Assembly: GCA_015698045.1 (NCBI GenBank)
Contig: BLAL01000246.1
Span: forward strand, 248,001 to 312,000
Length of the DNA: 64,000 nucleotides
DNA from: Rhizophagus clarus
Lineage: Eukaryota > Glomeromycota > Glomeromycetes > Glomerales > Glomeraceae
Direction: 5' to 3'
This document shows positions 10,848 through 24,669 of this stretch, piece after piece. A model generated the notes under the pieces. It was given only the letters and a program-made list of their open reading frames with translations, ran no database searches and was not told the origin of the DNA. The position numbers and the translations under genes were made by a program. Each line of letters starts with the position of its first letter. The first letter of the stretch is position 1.

Positions 10848-12355
10848 TTATCAAGGATATTTTTTCCATTTTAAAGGTATATCTTGAGGTCCACGAAATT
10901 AGAAAGCACCTTTCATCTGTGATATCACTGATATCTCTTACAGTAATTTCTTGGAAATAGGGATCTTATTATTCTGATCACATCACTTACAATGTATATT
11001 CTTGCAATTCTCGTATTGAAATTGTCTCTAATTTCGATAATCGTTTTTGTAAAAGAACAAACCATGGAAATCAACCGACATTTTAAACAATGATGGACAA
11101 AACCCATTTATATTGAATTTCGTTGTATCACGACATGTGATTTTTGGCTTAAAACATGAAAAATCAATATCTTTTAATGGCGTAATTTAATTATTATAAA
11201 ATTAAATGATTTTAATGATTAGAAAGATTTTAAATATTTAAAAACCACTTTCAATTGATTTACGTACGTTGTTGATATAAAGGTGTAATGATGTAATTTT
11301 AATAAAATGTTCCGAATTTCCAGTAATTTAAAAGAATCTCTTGATCTAATGCTCAAAAGTTAGATTGATTGACGACAATCAGTTTGAATTTGCCTTTCAT
11401 CCTGCAAATCTTTTTGGATCCTAAGTAAATTTATTATTTATTTATAAAAAATTCTAAATTTTCTTAGATACTAATTATAATTTGTACTTTTTAGTTCTCG
11501 TGGTAAACCTTTTTAGGCCAAATTGATTTTGATATATTGATATTGATAGACACTTCGGACGCTCCGTTACCTACATTTATAAAATTTATTTTTTATTTTC
11601 TTCAAATCAATTATCTTCCTTAATCTCTTAATGAATTCAATAATACATCGAATGACAGACGGACCTTACCGTCCTCTGTTTACGCTTCAGACAATAATAC
11701 AAAAAGATATGTTGCCAAAATAAAAAAGAACAAAAATAGACCAGGTTTTCAATGGCGATCTTGAATGTCTAGTATCACTGTTCAAAAAGGTAGTGATGAT
11801 TGCATAGCGCTGAATGCACATTATTTCTGATGTTCTTAAATGAACAATTCTTCGTTGTAATATCCGAGGTTAATCATGACCTCACACTTTTGGTCGAGTG
11901 TGGAATAGTCACTAAAGAAAGGTACCGTGTGCCGAGTGCTGACTGATCTCCCTATAAACTACGCTAATAAGTCAATTACGGAATTGGTTTTATTACTTAA
12001 TCAATTAATTTGTCAAAAGTACCAAGTTTGCAAAATTCTCTTGAATCACATACCGAAAAGGTATACTAAATAAATTTTATTTTAATAAATCGATTACAAT
12101 TGTTTAATTTTGTCATAATATCATCGCGCTGATTAGCGAAATTTATAATTACGATTTATTGTTTTGGCAATTAAAATAATTAATTGGTATGGTGATTAAA
12201 ATATCATCTGAACTGCGAACCATTTTTTACTGTAAAAATAAGACGCGTAATAATATTAATATGTATATGAACGATAAAAGTTCTTGCTTTATTAAAAATA
12301 AAATATGGAATTAGAACATGATATAATTGATAGTACAAAAGATAATTTCATTTCA
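10848..12355. other. Gene-free interval
   Basis: About 1.5 kb without convincing coding structure. The minus-strand 60-codon frame at 10925-11107 has no motif. The word GTGCCGAGTGC appears at ~11930 and again at ~14177, with TCGG-rich neighbours. These may be pieces of a dispersed repeat, but too little is shared to define one. Confidence 0.45.
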
Positions 12356-13044
12356 TTATCGATTAAATGCATAATTAAAAGGTGCAATATCAATTTGACC
12401 TGATGATGTCATTTTATGAACTACAACTGCAGATACACAGACATCTGGGATATCATTCTGATGACGAGACCTAAGAATAAGAAGAAAGTGAGAAAATTGA
12501 TGCAAGAAATTCAGATTTTAATGAAAATTTTTTCATTACCAGTTTGGTAGATTATTTTCAGCCTCTCCAAGATCATTATTTTTCTTAAAAACAAATACGT
12601 TATTTAAATTTTGGACATCTATTCCTCCATATTCTTTAAAATGGGCGACGATATTTTGCTTTGATTGATTCAAATCACCGTTTCTAAAACCAGGCACTGC
12701 GGGAACATTGTTGAATCCTGCGAAATTCCATTTTATAATAATCGCAGGATCTTCGACTGTCATTATTTCTTTCACAGCATAAAGTGTAGTCTTTGCTATT
12801 TCATTATCTCTAAGTACAACGGGTAGATCCATTGGTACTAAATATGCAGGAAATTAGGAATAAAAAATTGATTGCATCTAACATTGGATATCATACATAC
12901 CTTTACCACATTTACGAGCTAGTTTTTGTACAGGTGTTTCATTAACTACAATTTGTGAAATTGAATATCAGTTACCTAATATTTTTTTTTTTTTTTTTTG
13001 AAATATTTACCTTTCTTACGAAAAACTTCGAAAATTCTTGTCAT
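12356..13044 (-). CDS. Orphan four-exon gene, 163 residues
   Basis: Exons 13011-13044, 12901-12945, 12540-12837 and 12356-12470 (492 bases) join in phase at GT-AG introns to give 163 residues. The start is MTRIFEVFRKK. The middle reads DPAIIIKWNFAGFNNVPAVP and NIVAHFKEYGGIDV. The C-terminus is VVVHKMTSSGQIDIAPFNYA then FNR. The first three exons alone make a mixed alpha/beta-like soluble protein; there is no signal peptide or membrane segment. I do not recognise the family and assign no function. Support for a real gene comes from the four-exon join with perfect phase and unbiased composition, and from a T/A junction tract 56 bases before the start. The first two exons are short, so the N-terminus is the least certain part. 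Confidence 0.7.
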
Positions 13045-13099
13045 ATTATTACAAAATATGTTCTGAAATGATATTAATATATTGTTATATTTATATGTA

Positions 13100-13120
13100 T
13101 TTTTTTTTTTTTAAAAAAAA
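13100..13120 (-). promoter_or_regulatory. T-run/A-run junction upstream of the 163-residue gene
   Basis: Thirteen T then eight A, 56-76 bases before the ATG at 13044. A second, shorter T-to-A junction lies near 13189-13204. Promoter role inferred from position. Confidence 0.4.
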
Positions 13121-16100
13121 TAAATTGGCGTAATTATTTAATAGAATTTAAATAATTTTACTCAAAAAAGTTTTCTATTTAATAAAGTTTTTTTTTTTTT
13201 AAAATCATACTTTTTTGATTAACTCGTACTATCATGTGAGGATGAGTAATAATTTCACTTCGCTCGGGAATTTGGCAGAGGAGGCGAAGTTGCGCAGAAA
13301 TATCTTGTGATCATCGCAAAAAAAAAAAAAATATATCGACTTCACAATTCCTGATAAAAAGATAAAAAACCATTCAACCATCCAAAAAAACTAAAAAATT
13401 CTCAATTATGGACTTACAGACCAAATGAGGTTACAAGTTTAATTTTGATATACCGATATTTATACCCGATAACTGACATATCGTTGTCCTTTTTCACAAC
13501 AATCATAATAATATTAAACGATATTCTAGGTTACACTGATACTTAATTTTGCCCAGCATTAATTTTCCCAGCATTTTAATTTGGCCTAGGTTAACAATCG
13601 TACGTTCTTTGCCCACATTATAGTTTGTTACGCACCGATATTTTGATGTCGGCATTTTTTCCAAAAACAGCCGTGTAAGTATATATACAGTATATAGGTT
13701 TCTTTACTTTTCGAATTATCGAATTATTTAAAGGCATTTGCTGTCAAAAGAGAAATAGGGAATCTAATAAAATTATTAGATATTGTCCTTAACGTTTACT
13801 AATGCATTTGCAGTTTTTACAATCCCAGGTTTTGCTATAATATTACAAGTTTTTTTTTTTTTTTTTTGAGTGTATTGTTCAAAAATTTAACTTTGATTGG
13901 ACGGACAACTTAAGAAGAGAATAATAATTTTTAAAGTTGGAATCAATTGAGTAAAATATTGATTTTATATCGTGTACAATATAAAACGTGTTTATTTGAT
14001 CTATTTTAATTTATTAATATTACAGTTTAATGAATACATGGCACTTTTATCTCTTACCAAAAGTACTCGGTAGATGTCGAAATGAAATAAAAACATATTG
14101 TTGTACTCGGATCAGTGTTCCAAATCTAATGATATAACTTTACCTTAATCAGAGTTTTATCAAGTTTTGCCGAATGTGCCGAGTGCGATCTTGTGTCCCG
14201 TACATTTTAAAAGTGATATTTTATATCAATCTTTAGATCCATGTTCGAAAATGATGGACTGACAATACCAGAAATTTCGATCTAGACGATTTATTAACTT
14301 TTCATATCGATATGATATATAGACAATATAAGTAAAAGCCTACAATTTATTTATAATTCGCGTATTTTGCTCAAATAACATTTTATTTGTAGGTTCCTAA
14401 ATTATCTTTTTATAATGATACTTTTATTCTCGATTATCAAATCCTTCTGAAAGAGGAAAAAAAAGAGCGTTCATTTTATGCAAATCGTTATTAAAAATAA
14501 TATGGTTCTAAAATTCGTTCTATCAGGAATTTAGTCGTAAATAAAAATAAGTCACGGTACATATAAAATAAATTCAAAGATCATGATTGAAATGAAATAA
14601 ATTGATCTGTAAAATCTTTATAATTTATTCATTTATTTTAAACTAGTTACTAGTTATCGTTATTATTGATGAAAGCGCAGTTGGCGCAATGTAAATCATT
14701 CGCGTATGCGACTGCTAATTTATTTTACATATATGTACGCATATAACTTCAATAGATTTCCAAAAATTTACTAGATAATATTATACAGTTATATTGGAAA
14801 TTCTAGGATTAGAAATTAAGAACTTTTTTTTTAAAATAAAATTCAATAATTAGATAATACGTTTCAGAAAAGAATATCCTTGCAGGTTTTAAGTTTTAAA
14901 ATTTTAAAGCTGCGAAAATTCGAAATTTTAATTTTAAATTAATATTAATTAATATGATTTGCACGAATAATAATCGGTTCACTTTCCTTTGGGATTGTGC
15001 CCGAACTATTTTCCTATCAAAAAGTTGGTTTTTTTTTAATTACATGTAAGTTGTAAAACGTTTTTCTGTTACAAAAACAATAGGTAATTTAAAGCATTAC
15101 AATACAACAGAAACAAAAAATTAACATATCAAATAAATATTTGGTTTAAAATAATAAAACTAATCTAAATGGAGTAAATGGGAAAAAAAAGGGATTTAAT
15201 TTTACCAAAATAATTATACATATTTAAACAAACAATTAAAAAAAAAAAAAAAAAAAAGGGAAAAAAAAAAAGAAACAAATATTAGAGACTTCCACTAAGT
15301 ATCGAGAACCAAGCATTATAGATTATAATATTACTCGCATAAATAAAAAAGCAGGAGAAGAATCAAATCGTTTGAGATCTGCTATTATGTAATTGTTGTA
15401 CGACGGAGGGTTAAGAATAAAAAGAAAGTAAGTTTTTTCTTTTCTACCATTACTTAACCAAAAACAAAAAATAAGAACGAACTTCTTTATGCAGGGATTT
15501 TTAAACTTCCAACTTCAGTAAATCCGAGCAATCCCGCGTGAAAAAATGATTTGCGAACGAACTAGACAGTATGTAGTGTAATTTACTTGAATTTAAGATA
15601 AAATTTGATTGGATATCTTAGGATACAAGTGCATATAACAAATAGACATCTCAAGAAACCACTTGACAGTTTGTCACGCAGTAAGTGACGTCGTACACTC
15701 GCACTTCGCGCCGAAACCCTTTCTGCATAATGTTTATGCTTGCAACATAAACATTTGAAACGCAATGAAATTTCAGTCACTTACTATAAAAGTTCTATCC
15801 ACTAATCAACAATTTGTTTTTTAAACATATAAACGAAAAGTACCAATAAAATACCAATAGGAAATTTTATTTATTTATTTTCTTATAAACGAAGAAATGA
15901 ATGAAACTTAAATTGACATCCCATGAAAAATAACAACAATATACAGTACCTTGTAAACATTATTAAGTTCGTAACAAGTAGTAGTTAACGTATCTCTAAC
16001 GGAATTTACGAATCAACAATTTCTCAAGGAAGAACAAGTTAGAAAGTGTTACTATAATTACCTATCATTATTAATGCAATCGGAATAATTAATACCAATC

Positions 16101-18889
16101 AAATTAATAATAAAATATTTGATCGGAATTATCATGTTGAGCGACATAAATAATGATCTAATCAATATAGATATAGATTTGATTAGACATTTTTCGAAGT
16201 TTGCCTTGCTAAATGGCGGTAAGCCCGATTACATAAGTATCAAAATCTTTTAAAATTTCCATTTTGTTCATTTCATTTACAAGAAGAAAAAATAACGTGG
16301 CAAAAGAAAATGGATATCATGAACATCTTTAAAATAAAAACTGTCAGATAAATAAAAATAAATATTTGTAAAACTAATAATAATGAACGAAGATATAAAA
16401 TTTCTTTTATTATTATGTACGCCTGGATATTATTGTACAAATATCAACTTCATTATTCATCTTATTTAGAAGAACCATAAAAATCATCATCATCGTCTCA
16501 CCACATAATTGTTTATTTTAAAGATAAGCTAGTTTTGGATATATTAATTATATTGTATTACATTCCCTTAGAAATATTAAAAATTTTAAAGTTCATGTTT
16601 TGTGATATAAAGAAAGCAATATATATTAAATTATTATATTATATATATTATATATATATATATATATTATGATCATTATTATTATTATTATTATTATTAT
16701 TAAAATAATGTTGCACGCTCTCTTGAATTGTTTTATATCATGTTATACATTCAATTATTTACATTAAAAACAATAAAAATAAAAATAAAAATAACTTTTT
16801 ATTCATTCAATGTAAAATTAATTAGGATAAATTTAATAATAATGAAAAAATGATTACGGTGTAATCGTAGGGTTACACGATTTGATTTGATTTTTTGATT
16901 GAAATTTGAAATTGATCGGCCATTTTCTTTATTTTTCTTTGACAATAATCATATATAATGAATTAATAATAATAATCATCATCTCTCAACAATTGCAAAT
17001 TTCTACTTTATTTAACTTTCTATAAATCCGAAACGAAGATAGATACTGTGAATGTCACTTACATTCATAAACTAATAAAATTATCCGTAAAATTAGGGGA
17101 GAAAATTTTAAATGAGTCATTTGAAATACAAATAGTAGAAAGTAACATTAAACTCTTTGTTTAACATTATTTTTTGCCAAGAATTTTTTTTTTTTTTTTC
17201 TTATCGCCTGGTAATAATAATCCTTGAAGTTTAAACTTGTTCCTAGTTCTCCTAATTTCTGGTCATACTTTTCCTTAAAAGAATTCTTGTTGTTTTTATT
17301 TATTTTTATTTTTATTTTATTTTTTTATATAATTTATATAATTTTCCCTTCTTTTTTCTTTTTTTTTCTGTTTTTATTATTCATAGTAAATTATTAACAA
17401 ATCTAAATAAGTATTCATTAATTGTTTAAAATGTGCTAAACGCATACAACACATAATATGTCTCAGAATCGACAAAATATTTTGGTTATCACAGACGTTT
17501 CCAGATCAAATAGGTCATAATTAAGAAGCCCTTTGGTGTTTCTCTTACAGGGGGAAATGAAGGGGATACCAGATATCATATAAGTGTGAAAAAGAATGTA
17601 ACGTAATACTATCTTTATCATATCTATAATTAATAATTAATTAAACCGTTTTTTTTTTCGAATATCCCAAGAACTTTGTTCAAAAAAAAGTTAAAAGTTT
17701 AAAAAAAAAAAAAAAAGAGTTTAAAAAAGCTTAAAATTTATACGTAATAATCAAATTAACGTGATTATTATTACTCTTAATATTTTACGTGTTTTTTTTT
17801 CTCGTACAAGTTTTTGTTTCACTCCCTTTTTAAACTACTCTTTTAAGTCATCATTTGGTCTAAATGGTAAAAATATATTGAAGACGTGAATTATCATCAG
17901 TAAGAAGAACCGTTAAATCTTTCAAGTAAAATTTATTGTATTAAAAATATTTCCATCTAATCGGAATATTTTTAGTATCGAGTGACTGCGGAAAAAATTT
18001 ATAAATTTTTTTGATTTGTTGTATTTGTTGTACGATAGAGAAAGGTTCGTTACATATTTTAAGTGTGTGATTGTTACAAAAATTTCTAATCGCATGTGAC
18101 ACACTTTTCTTATCAGTAATTTATTTTTCATATTCATAATATAAATTATAAATAAATAAATAAACAAAAAAAAAAAATTATTCCTTGGTTACACTTGTTG
18201 ACCCTTGCATCTGCACGTGGCCCTTCTCTTTTATCAGCAACGTATCAATTGTATCAATTGTATCAATGCATATAAATTGCATGTTATATTAACGTTAAAG
18301 ATAATTTAAAAAAATTATATTTTTTTTATCTCTTCTTTATGCGGTATATATAAAAAAAAAAAATATTTATTTGTGATTCATTCAAAAAAACCCAAATATT
18401 TGTAAAAAAAAAAAAATTTTTTGTTTCTCAAAAAAAAAAAAAAAAAATATCTTTATCAGCGTTTTTTTTTTTCATTCATATAAAAACTTACTTTCGAACC
18501 ATTTCTTATCTGAAAATAAATTCTATTGTTGAATAAAAATAAAAAAAAAAAGAAAGTTTACTACTACTTACTATTTTCACATCAGAAAACTTTTATTTTT
18601 ATTTTTTTCTTTATCTAAAAGAAAAAATTCTTTCCCTCCTTCTATTTGTTAAGAAAAAAAAAAAAAAAGTGATTTTTTTATTTTACAATTCATTCATCTT
18701 TTTTTTTTTTTTTTATAGTTTTACTTGTTTCGAAAATAATAATAAAAAAAAAAAAAAACTAATTTCATCATTTATTTCTTTTAAGAAAAAACCTTTATAA
18801 TAATTTAATGAAAAATTTTTCTGAGCAATTTAAATCATTCTATTAAGATAATATACGATAACCTTAATATATTACCTTTAATATACAAA
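13121..18889. other. Long gene-free interval
   Basis: About 5.8 kb without a supportable gene. It holds homopolymers, AT-rich filler, the microsatellite block at 16620-16702, a 10-base-pair hairpin (AATGTTTATG / CATAAACATT) at 15729-15755, and a tenfold-phased triplet of GTATCAATT words at ~18242-18267. The last 600 bases (18300-18880) are dense in A-runs and T-runs and are probably the upstream region of the arrestin gene. The minus-strand frames at 15583-15780 and 17922-18167 lack motifs and are rejected. Confidence 0.5.
16620..16702. repeat. Microsatellites: (AT)n followed by (ATT)n
   Basis: A run of AT dinucleotides at about 16636-16668 is followed after a short gap by about eight ATT triplets at 16676-16702. 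Simple sequence, no associated gene. Confidence 0.9.
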
Positions 18890-20686
18890 ATGACATCACC
18901 AACATCTGCAAACCCAACAAAAACCAATCGTCCTCCATTAAGTTCATATTTAAAACCTCATAAAAACATTACGTTTTCTTATGAAGCTGATTCGGTTTCT
19001 TTCCAGCAGGGAACACTCGGTGATTCCGATAGTTTCTTAACTGGTGTTTTACATCTACATTATCAAAAACAACATCAAATCAAAAGTGTAATTTTACATT
19101 TAAAAGGAGCTGAAAAAACATCATGGCATAAAGCTCAAGCGAGATCAAAGGCTTTATATACCGGAGAACAGATTCTTGTTGATCAACCTTACAAGATTTG
19201 GGAATCTGAGGAAGAAGTTTCACTTCTTAATCATGACATTCCCTTTAAAGTGAAATTACCTTATAATCTTCCTGAAACCATCACGACAGAAATTGGATCG
19301 GTAAATTATACTTTACGTGCCACTATAAACAGGAAAGGAAGTCTGGTATCACCAACCACTCAAATTGTAGAAATTCAATGTCCTCTTAAAAGAACCATAA
19401 CTATAGATAATGCGAATTGTACTCCTTATAAATTAAGAGGGGAATCTAGAAGTGGATTGGATTATACTTTTGTTTTACCACCAAACAAAAATTTCAATCT
19501 TGGAACATATGTTTCTATGCCAATGAGAATTCGTTTCTTAAGACCTGGGATAAGCGTTGAAAGGGTTGAAATTACTTTAAAAACTTGTATGGATTTTAGA
19601 TGTAATAATCCAAATGAAACTCGTCATGTTAAGGAACAATCAGCTTTTCTTGTAGTTCCAAGACAAGAGATTAGATATTTACAACCTCTCTCTCATCATT
19701 ATGAAGGTGAATGCGTCCATACCATAAACTTATTTATACCTCGTAGTGTACAACCTACTTATTCTGGTAGATTTATAAGTATCACTCATCAATTATGTAT
19801 TAAATTTTGTTTATGGGGTGCTGATATGGACTTTCAAGTTGAAGAAAGTGTTAGAGTAGCAAATATATATGAAAAATTCCCTACTGAACATATATCTACT
19901 TCTCCTTCTCAAGTGAATAGAAATTTACTTTCTCCTTCACCTTATGATTCTGCGAGTCATTATTCTCCAAATCAATCTGTTTATGATCCTGATGAAATTA
20001 GTATTGATATAAGGGATAAAGAAATCGTTAGTATTAACAATAGTATTAATAATAGTAGTAATATTCCAATTTATCCGGAAAAAAATCATCATGAATTCGT
20101 GCCTCAACAACATCGTACACGGAGACCATCACAATCGAACGAATTACCTCCTCCATTTCATTATCATCCAGAAGGGTATGCTAAAAAGTTTCCATTAAAT
20201 AGAAACAAACGTGATTCTCTCACTGATTCTATAATGAGTAATAACATAGAAGAAGAGTCATATTATGATTTATTGTTATACAAAAAAAAGATTGAATTAG
20301 CTATATTACATCAACAGCAACAGCTTTATCAACAAAAAAACGTTTATGATAATATTCAGTACAATAATTATTCACGTGCTTCAACACCATCTACTACGTC
20401 TTTTTCCAATAATTCCCTTCACTCAAATCTTAGTCAGACCGTGGCACCAAAATCACCACCTAGACCACCACCTACTCCTATACCACCGATCTCCACCCCC
20501 AATCTTTACGATGGTATGCCTTCTCCAAATCCTTCTCCTAATTCTTCAAAGTTACCTCCTTATGCTGATGGTCGATCTCCTCCTAATAACGAAAAACTTC
20601 CCATCCGATCTCCTACTTCTCCTCCACCATATCGTGGTCGTGGTCATTCTCAATTTGAAGCATATACTTACAATTTTGATGATTAG
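18890..20686 (+). CDS. Arrestin-domain protein with C-terminal PY motifs (ART/alpha-arrestin type)
   Basis: Single-exon gene of 598 residues. Residues ~26-165 form the N-terminal arrestin fold (ITFSYEADSVSFQQGTLGDS, then VILHLKGAEKTSW, then DIPFKVKLPYNLPETI; the phrase IPFxxxLP is typical of the family). Residues ~185-330 are the C-terminal arrestin fold (YTFVLPPNKNFNLGTYVSMP, then HTINLFIP). The rest is a low-complexity Ser/Pro/Asn/Gln tail with two WW-binding PY-type motifs, LPPY at 555-558 and PPPY at 578-581. In fungi such arrestins recruit NEDD4/Rsp5-type ubiquitin ligases to plasma-membrane transporters, causing endocytosis; the role here is inferred. The length and the tail are typical. 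The start is the first ATG after a long A/T-rich leader with no alternative in frame. Confidence 0.9.
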   Translation: MTSPTSANPTKTNRPPLSSYLKPHKNITFSYEADSVSFQQGTLGDSDSFLTGVLHLHYQKQHQIKSVILHLKGAEKTSWHKAQARSKALYTGEQILVDQPYKIWESEEEVSLLNHDIPFKVKLPYNLPETITTEIGSVNYTLRATINRKGSLVSPTTQIVEIQCPLKRTITIDNANCTPYKLRGESRSGLDYTFVLPPNKNFNLGTYVSMPMRIRFLRPGISVERVEITLKTCMDFRCNNPNETRHVKEQSAFLVVPRQEIRYLQPLSHHYEGECVHTINLFIPRSVQPTYSGRFISITHQLCIKFCLWGADMDFQVEESVRVANIYEKFPTEHISTSPSQVNRNLLSPSPYDSASHYSPNQSVYDPDEISIDIRDKEIVSINNSINNSSNIPIYPEKNHHEFVPQQHRTRRPSQSNELPPPFHYHPEGYAKKFPLNRNKRDSLTDSIMSNNIEEESYYDLLLYKKKIELAILHQQQQLYQQKNVYDNIQYNNYSRASTPSTTSFSNNSLHSNLSQTVAPKSPPRPPPTPIPPISTPNLYDGMPSPNPSPNSSKLPPYADGRSPPNNEKLPIRSPTSPPPYRGRGHSQFEAYTYNFDD

Positions 20687-20948
20687 ACATGTTATATATA
20701 TATATTTTTTATTTATAGATTCTTTCCTGGTTTATAATAATTTTTTCTTTTGTATAAAAATTACCACATAGGTAGTATCGATTTGTATATAATTTCACCT
20801 TTTCTTTGTATTATTTATTCATTTTTTGTGTACAAATGTAAAGATTTGTACTTCTATTTTAAAAAAAAAAAAAAAAAAAAAAAAGTCAATTCATTTTTTT
20901 TCTCTCTAGAAGTCACAGGTATTATTACACATACATTCTTTATTATTT

Positions 20949-20981
<33 letters not shown>

Positions 20982-23900
20982 GTATTTATAATATACAACT
21001 ATTCATTTTTTTTTTTTTTATATGAATCTATCATTAGCATATGGTTTGAAAATAAAAAATTATAAATAAAATATACAAATAAATAAATTCTTTAATAAAA
21101 AAAATTTTTTAATTTTTAAAAATTTTAAAAAACTTTACATGTGACATGATGTGGGCGTAAAGAAATGAGCCCCTGAATTTACCGGATCATTTTGACGTAA
21201 TCAATCAGTCAATGAGATACAGATAGTCAGATACAGTACGTCAATGTAAAAGCATGAATGAGAAGTGTATTTTAAATTTCTTACGTGATATCAAATTCTA
21301 GAATTCGGATATGCAGATACGTACGTCATATTGAAGATTGTCGCGTTTAAATTGGTAATCAATTTAGGAAGGATTTCAAAGAGTATTGTAGTACACTTTT
21401 CATGGATTTTTTCGTTGCATAATTATTCTGTGAAGATGATTATACTAACGTAATACGAACGATCATTATCAAAGTCTTTTCCTATAAAGGTTAATATAAA
21501 AATGCAAGGCTAATATGCATTAAAGAATGATTGTCTTTACATACGATGAATTATTACACCGCGTTAACTTATTATATCATATCAAAGTTTTATCGATATA
21601 GTAAAATTGTAGATTTTAATTTTAATTTCAATACTTAACTAAAAACGAAAGGATTCATTGTCATGCAATGGGAGTATGGGACTATCTTTTTTTTTGGTGT
21701 TACTTTTTAAATAAAAAACAATTTAATATTTAAATTGCGTAATGTTTATTTGTTGTTTTTAAAAAAATTCTGTGATAATGATACCATAATTGTCATGATT
21801 TTGTGTAATTTTTATGTTTTTAAAAATAAATCATAATTATTTCATGATATTTTTTTATAAGAGATTGTAATATTGTAAAAAAAATTTTTTTTTTTTTTTA
21901 CAGATGACAGTTAACATTTTAAGTACTTTATTATTAAAAAAAAAAAAAAAAAAGATAATTGATAATTATGTATGAAAAAATTTTTATTTTATTTTATTTT
22001 TTATTTAATTTTTTAAACAGATTAAAGATCTAAACCTTTTTTTTTGCAATTCATTTTAATTATGTTTTATCCTGTTTTTTTTAATAATTATGATCTCATA
22101 AAATGATAACACGATATATTTATATTTTATCTTTTAAAATGTTTTACTGTAATTATTTTATTATGCGTAATTATGAGATTGATAATAGATAGTAACAGAC
22201 AGTTATCTTTTTGTGTTGATATACTTTACGTTACGTAACTTTCTCAACGTAAATTCTTTTTTAGGATAATCTTTCGTAAATGTTTTGTTCATGATTTTTT
22301 TTCTTACGCCAATTTATTAATAACTGACGATTCAACGAAAAGAATAATAATTAAACTTTCCTTTGTTATATGACAAATTAGGATTGTTTTTTTTTTCGAG
22401 CGAATTATTACGAATTGTTAAAATCCAGAAAGAATAAGATTTCAGATGTATTTTTTTTTTTTTTACTGTTGCCTTTAAAGGATATTGCATTTAATAGATC
22501 TCAACCCTCTTTTTAAAAGTAAAACATGTATGATAAAATAAGAGAGTAATAATTACAATTAGCATTCGGTTTGCTGATACTAAAAAAGGGGAACGTTAAA
22601 AAGCGGTATAATCACGTGATCATAATAAAAAATATTTGTCACAGGTATCACGCCCTCTACTTTTCATTTTTATTAAGTATTCGGTTAGTAAATCCTATTT
22701 GTCACCCAATTATATATATAATTCCGGCCAAATCTACCCCGCTTTAACATTTGGCTATCACGTGACTTATAATGAAGTTTAATAATACTCTAGAGAAAAA
22801 ATTTCGACACTCATAATTGTATGTGCATACAGTACAAACAGTTATATAGTAAATTTAAAAAATTTTGATATAATTGACCGCAAATTAAAATCATGTAATA
22901 TCTGATATCTTTCACGAATTTAGGCGATATTTATAAGTTACGAGCACAAAATGTCAAGTAACTGTTGTATTTGTAAATAGGAAGTTTGCTGAACGAAAAC
23001 TTCATTGATCATATTTTATTGCAAATACACATAAAGCACGATAGTCCGCAGTTGCGAGTTCATGAGTGCCTACTAACTGTTTTATCAGGCTTAACATCCA
23101 TCAATCATCATTATTTGAATATTACCGACAAAAATACGGGTCAGAGCGGCTATTTAAAATAAATCAATTAAATTTATTGAATTATGCCAATGAAATAATA
23201 AAAATTATAATCTATTTCCATAATAGGTTCATATGATTATAAAATAAAGTGATTTCAATTAAAAGTATTATTGTTTAAATTGGTAACATCTGATTTTGCA
23301 CGTATGACAAAGAAATTCATTGAAAGTGAACACAAGAAATGGCTAAGTATATAACGATGAAATAGATATCAGCTATTAGACTTGGGTTAATTGAAGATAG
23401 TCCACTCCAAGTCAACGTTGGCAAATTGCAAATTTTTCCATAAAAATTGATGATGTCATTTGATGTCATCTGATGTCATCTCAATGTCATTCAAATGTCA
23501 CTCGTTCCGAGGTCTATATATTACTCTGATAATATTGTCTATCCAACAAAAAATTGTCATTTGAACTGTTTAATCCATTAATCCGAATTTCGAAAAGCCA
23601 TAATTTCGATTTTTAGGGTATAAATAATCGACTAATTTATCTGTTACTTAGAAATTTATTTATTAATAAAATTTTTTCAAATCATCATTATTTAATATGC
23701 TCATTTTAGGCGTTTTATGTTCAAATATCGGAGCTCTAAAACTTTGTAAACATTTAAATCGTAGTTCTATAGGTAAGAACACGTTTCAGTCATTTACGTT
23801 ATTTGTCCAATTGTGACATCCACATGTATAGCAATGTTATAGTTATTAGGGACGAAGCGAAGGCTTTTTTTCAACATCTCTTATCTTTTAAATATATAAG

Positions 23901-24669
23901 TATATTAAGAGATTCTTTTTTAAGAATGGTTTTGGATTCGAATATTTGAGGAAATCATATGATATTTCTCATTAATAATTTTATTTTTATTTAGAAACGG
24001 GAAAAAGTGCTTGACGTACGGAAAGGTGGGCTTTAAGAATGGGCATTTTCTGTATTTCATTGTGAGCCTGGCCTGAGATTTTGCGAATAGCGGCTGGAAT
24101 TACAAGTTTGGCCAGAATTAAACCTAAAATTTGGATTTTTGTCTTAAAGTCACGTGAAATCTTTTATCAACGTGAAATATTTTTTTGCACTGCTGAATAA
24201 GATTTCTTCAATAGGAATTCGATATCTACAAGTTACAAGAAATAATTTTTTTTTTTTTTAAAAAAAAAAAATAAATTATAATAAATCGTAATAAATAAAA
24301 CTCCTAAAACTTATGAAAGCAAAGCCAATTCCGAATTATGCGGCTTAGAGGTTAAGCCATTTAACATTCATGGCTCAGCCAAATGACATTTTTCGTAATG
24401 ATTATAATTAACAATCAGTTAGAGAAATTAACAATCTGAAATCTGATTATGTATTAAAACTTTAATTTGTCATAACATAAACAAAATCTCATAAATCTCA
24501 GAATCTCAAACTTTTACAATTCAAACTAGCCAGTATTTTTACCAGTACCCACGTCATGACGTCACGTTGTCAATTACATAAATAAGAGGGGGTTCCAGAG
24601 GAATGAATTAATTATGTATATTTTGTTAACATAATATATATTTGTTAAGTATGTCTATTAAAGGGAAAT
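20687..24669. other. Long gene-free interval
   Basis: About 4 kb. It holds long homopolymers near 20860-20885 (A), 20949-20978 (T), 21885-21955 and 24247-24271. At 23449-23497 there is a short tandem of TGATGTCATC/AATGTCATTC words. GGCCAGAATTA at 24110-24120 and ATTCCGGCC at 22721 belong to a word that recurs elsewhere in the window. Two copies of CACGTGA lie at 22614 and 22761. The frames at 20346 and 20750 are shadows or repeat translation. No gene can be supported. Confidence 0.5.

Noticed and set aside
15583..15780. 65-codon minus-strand frame with two CxxC-like pairs
   Set aside because: Too short, no exon context, Cys spacing not that of a known zinc motif.
20346..20771. 141-codon frame rich in Leu/His
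   Set aside because: It is the out-of-frame shadow of the Pro-rich arrestin tail.
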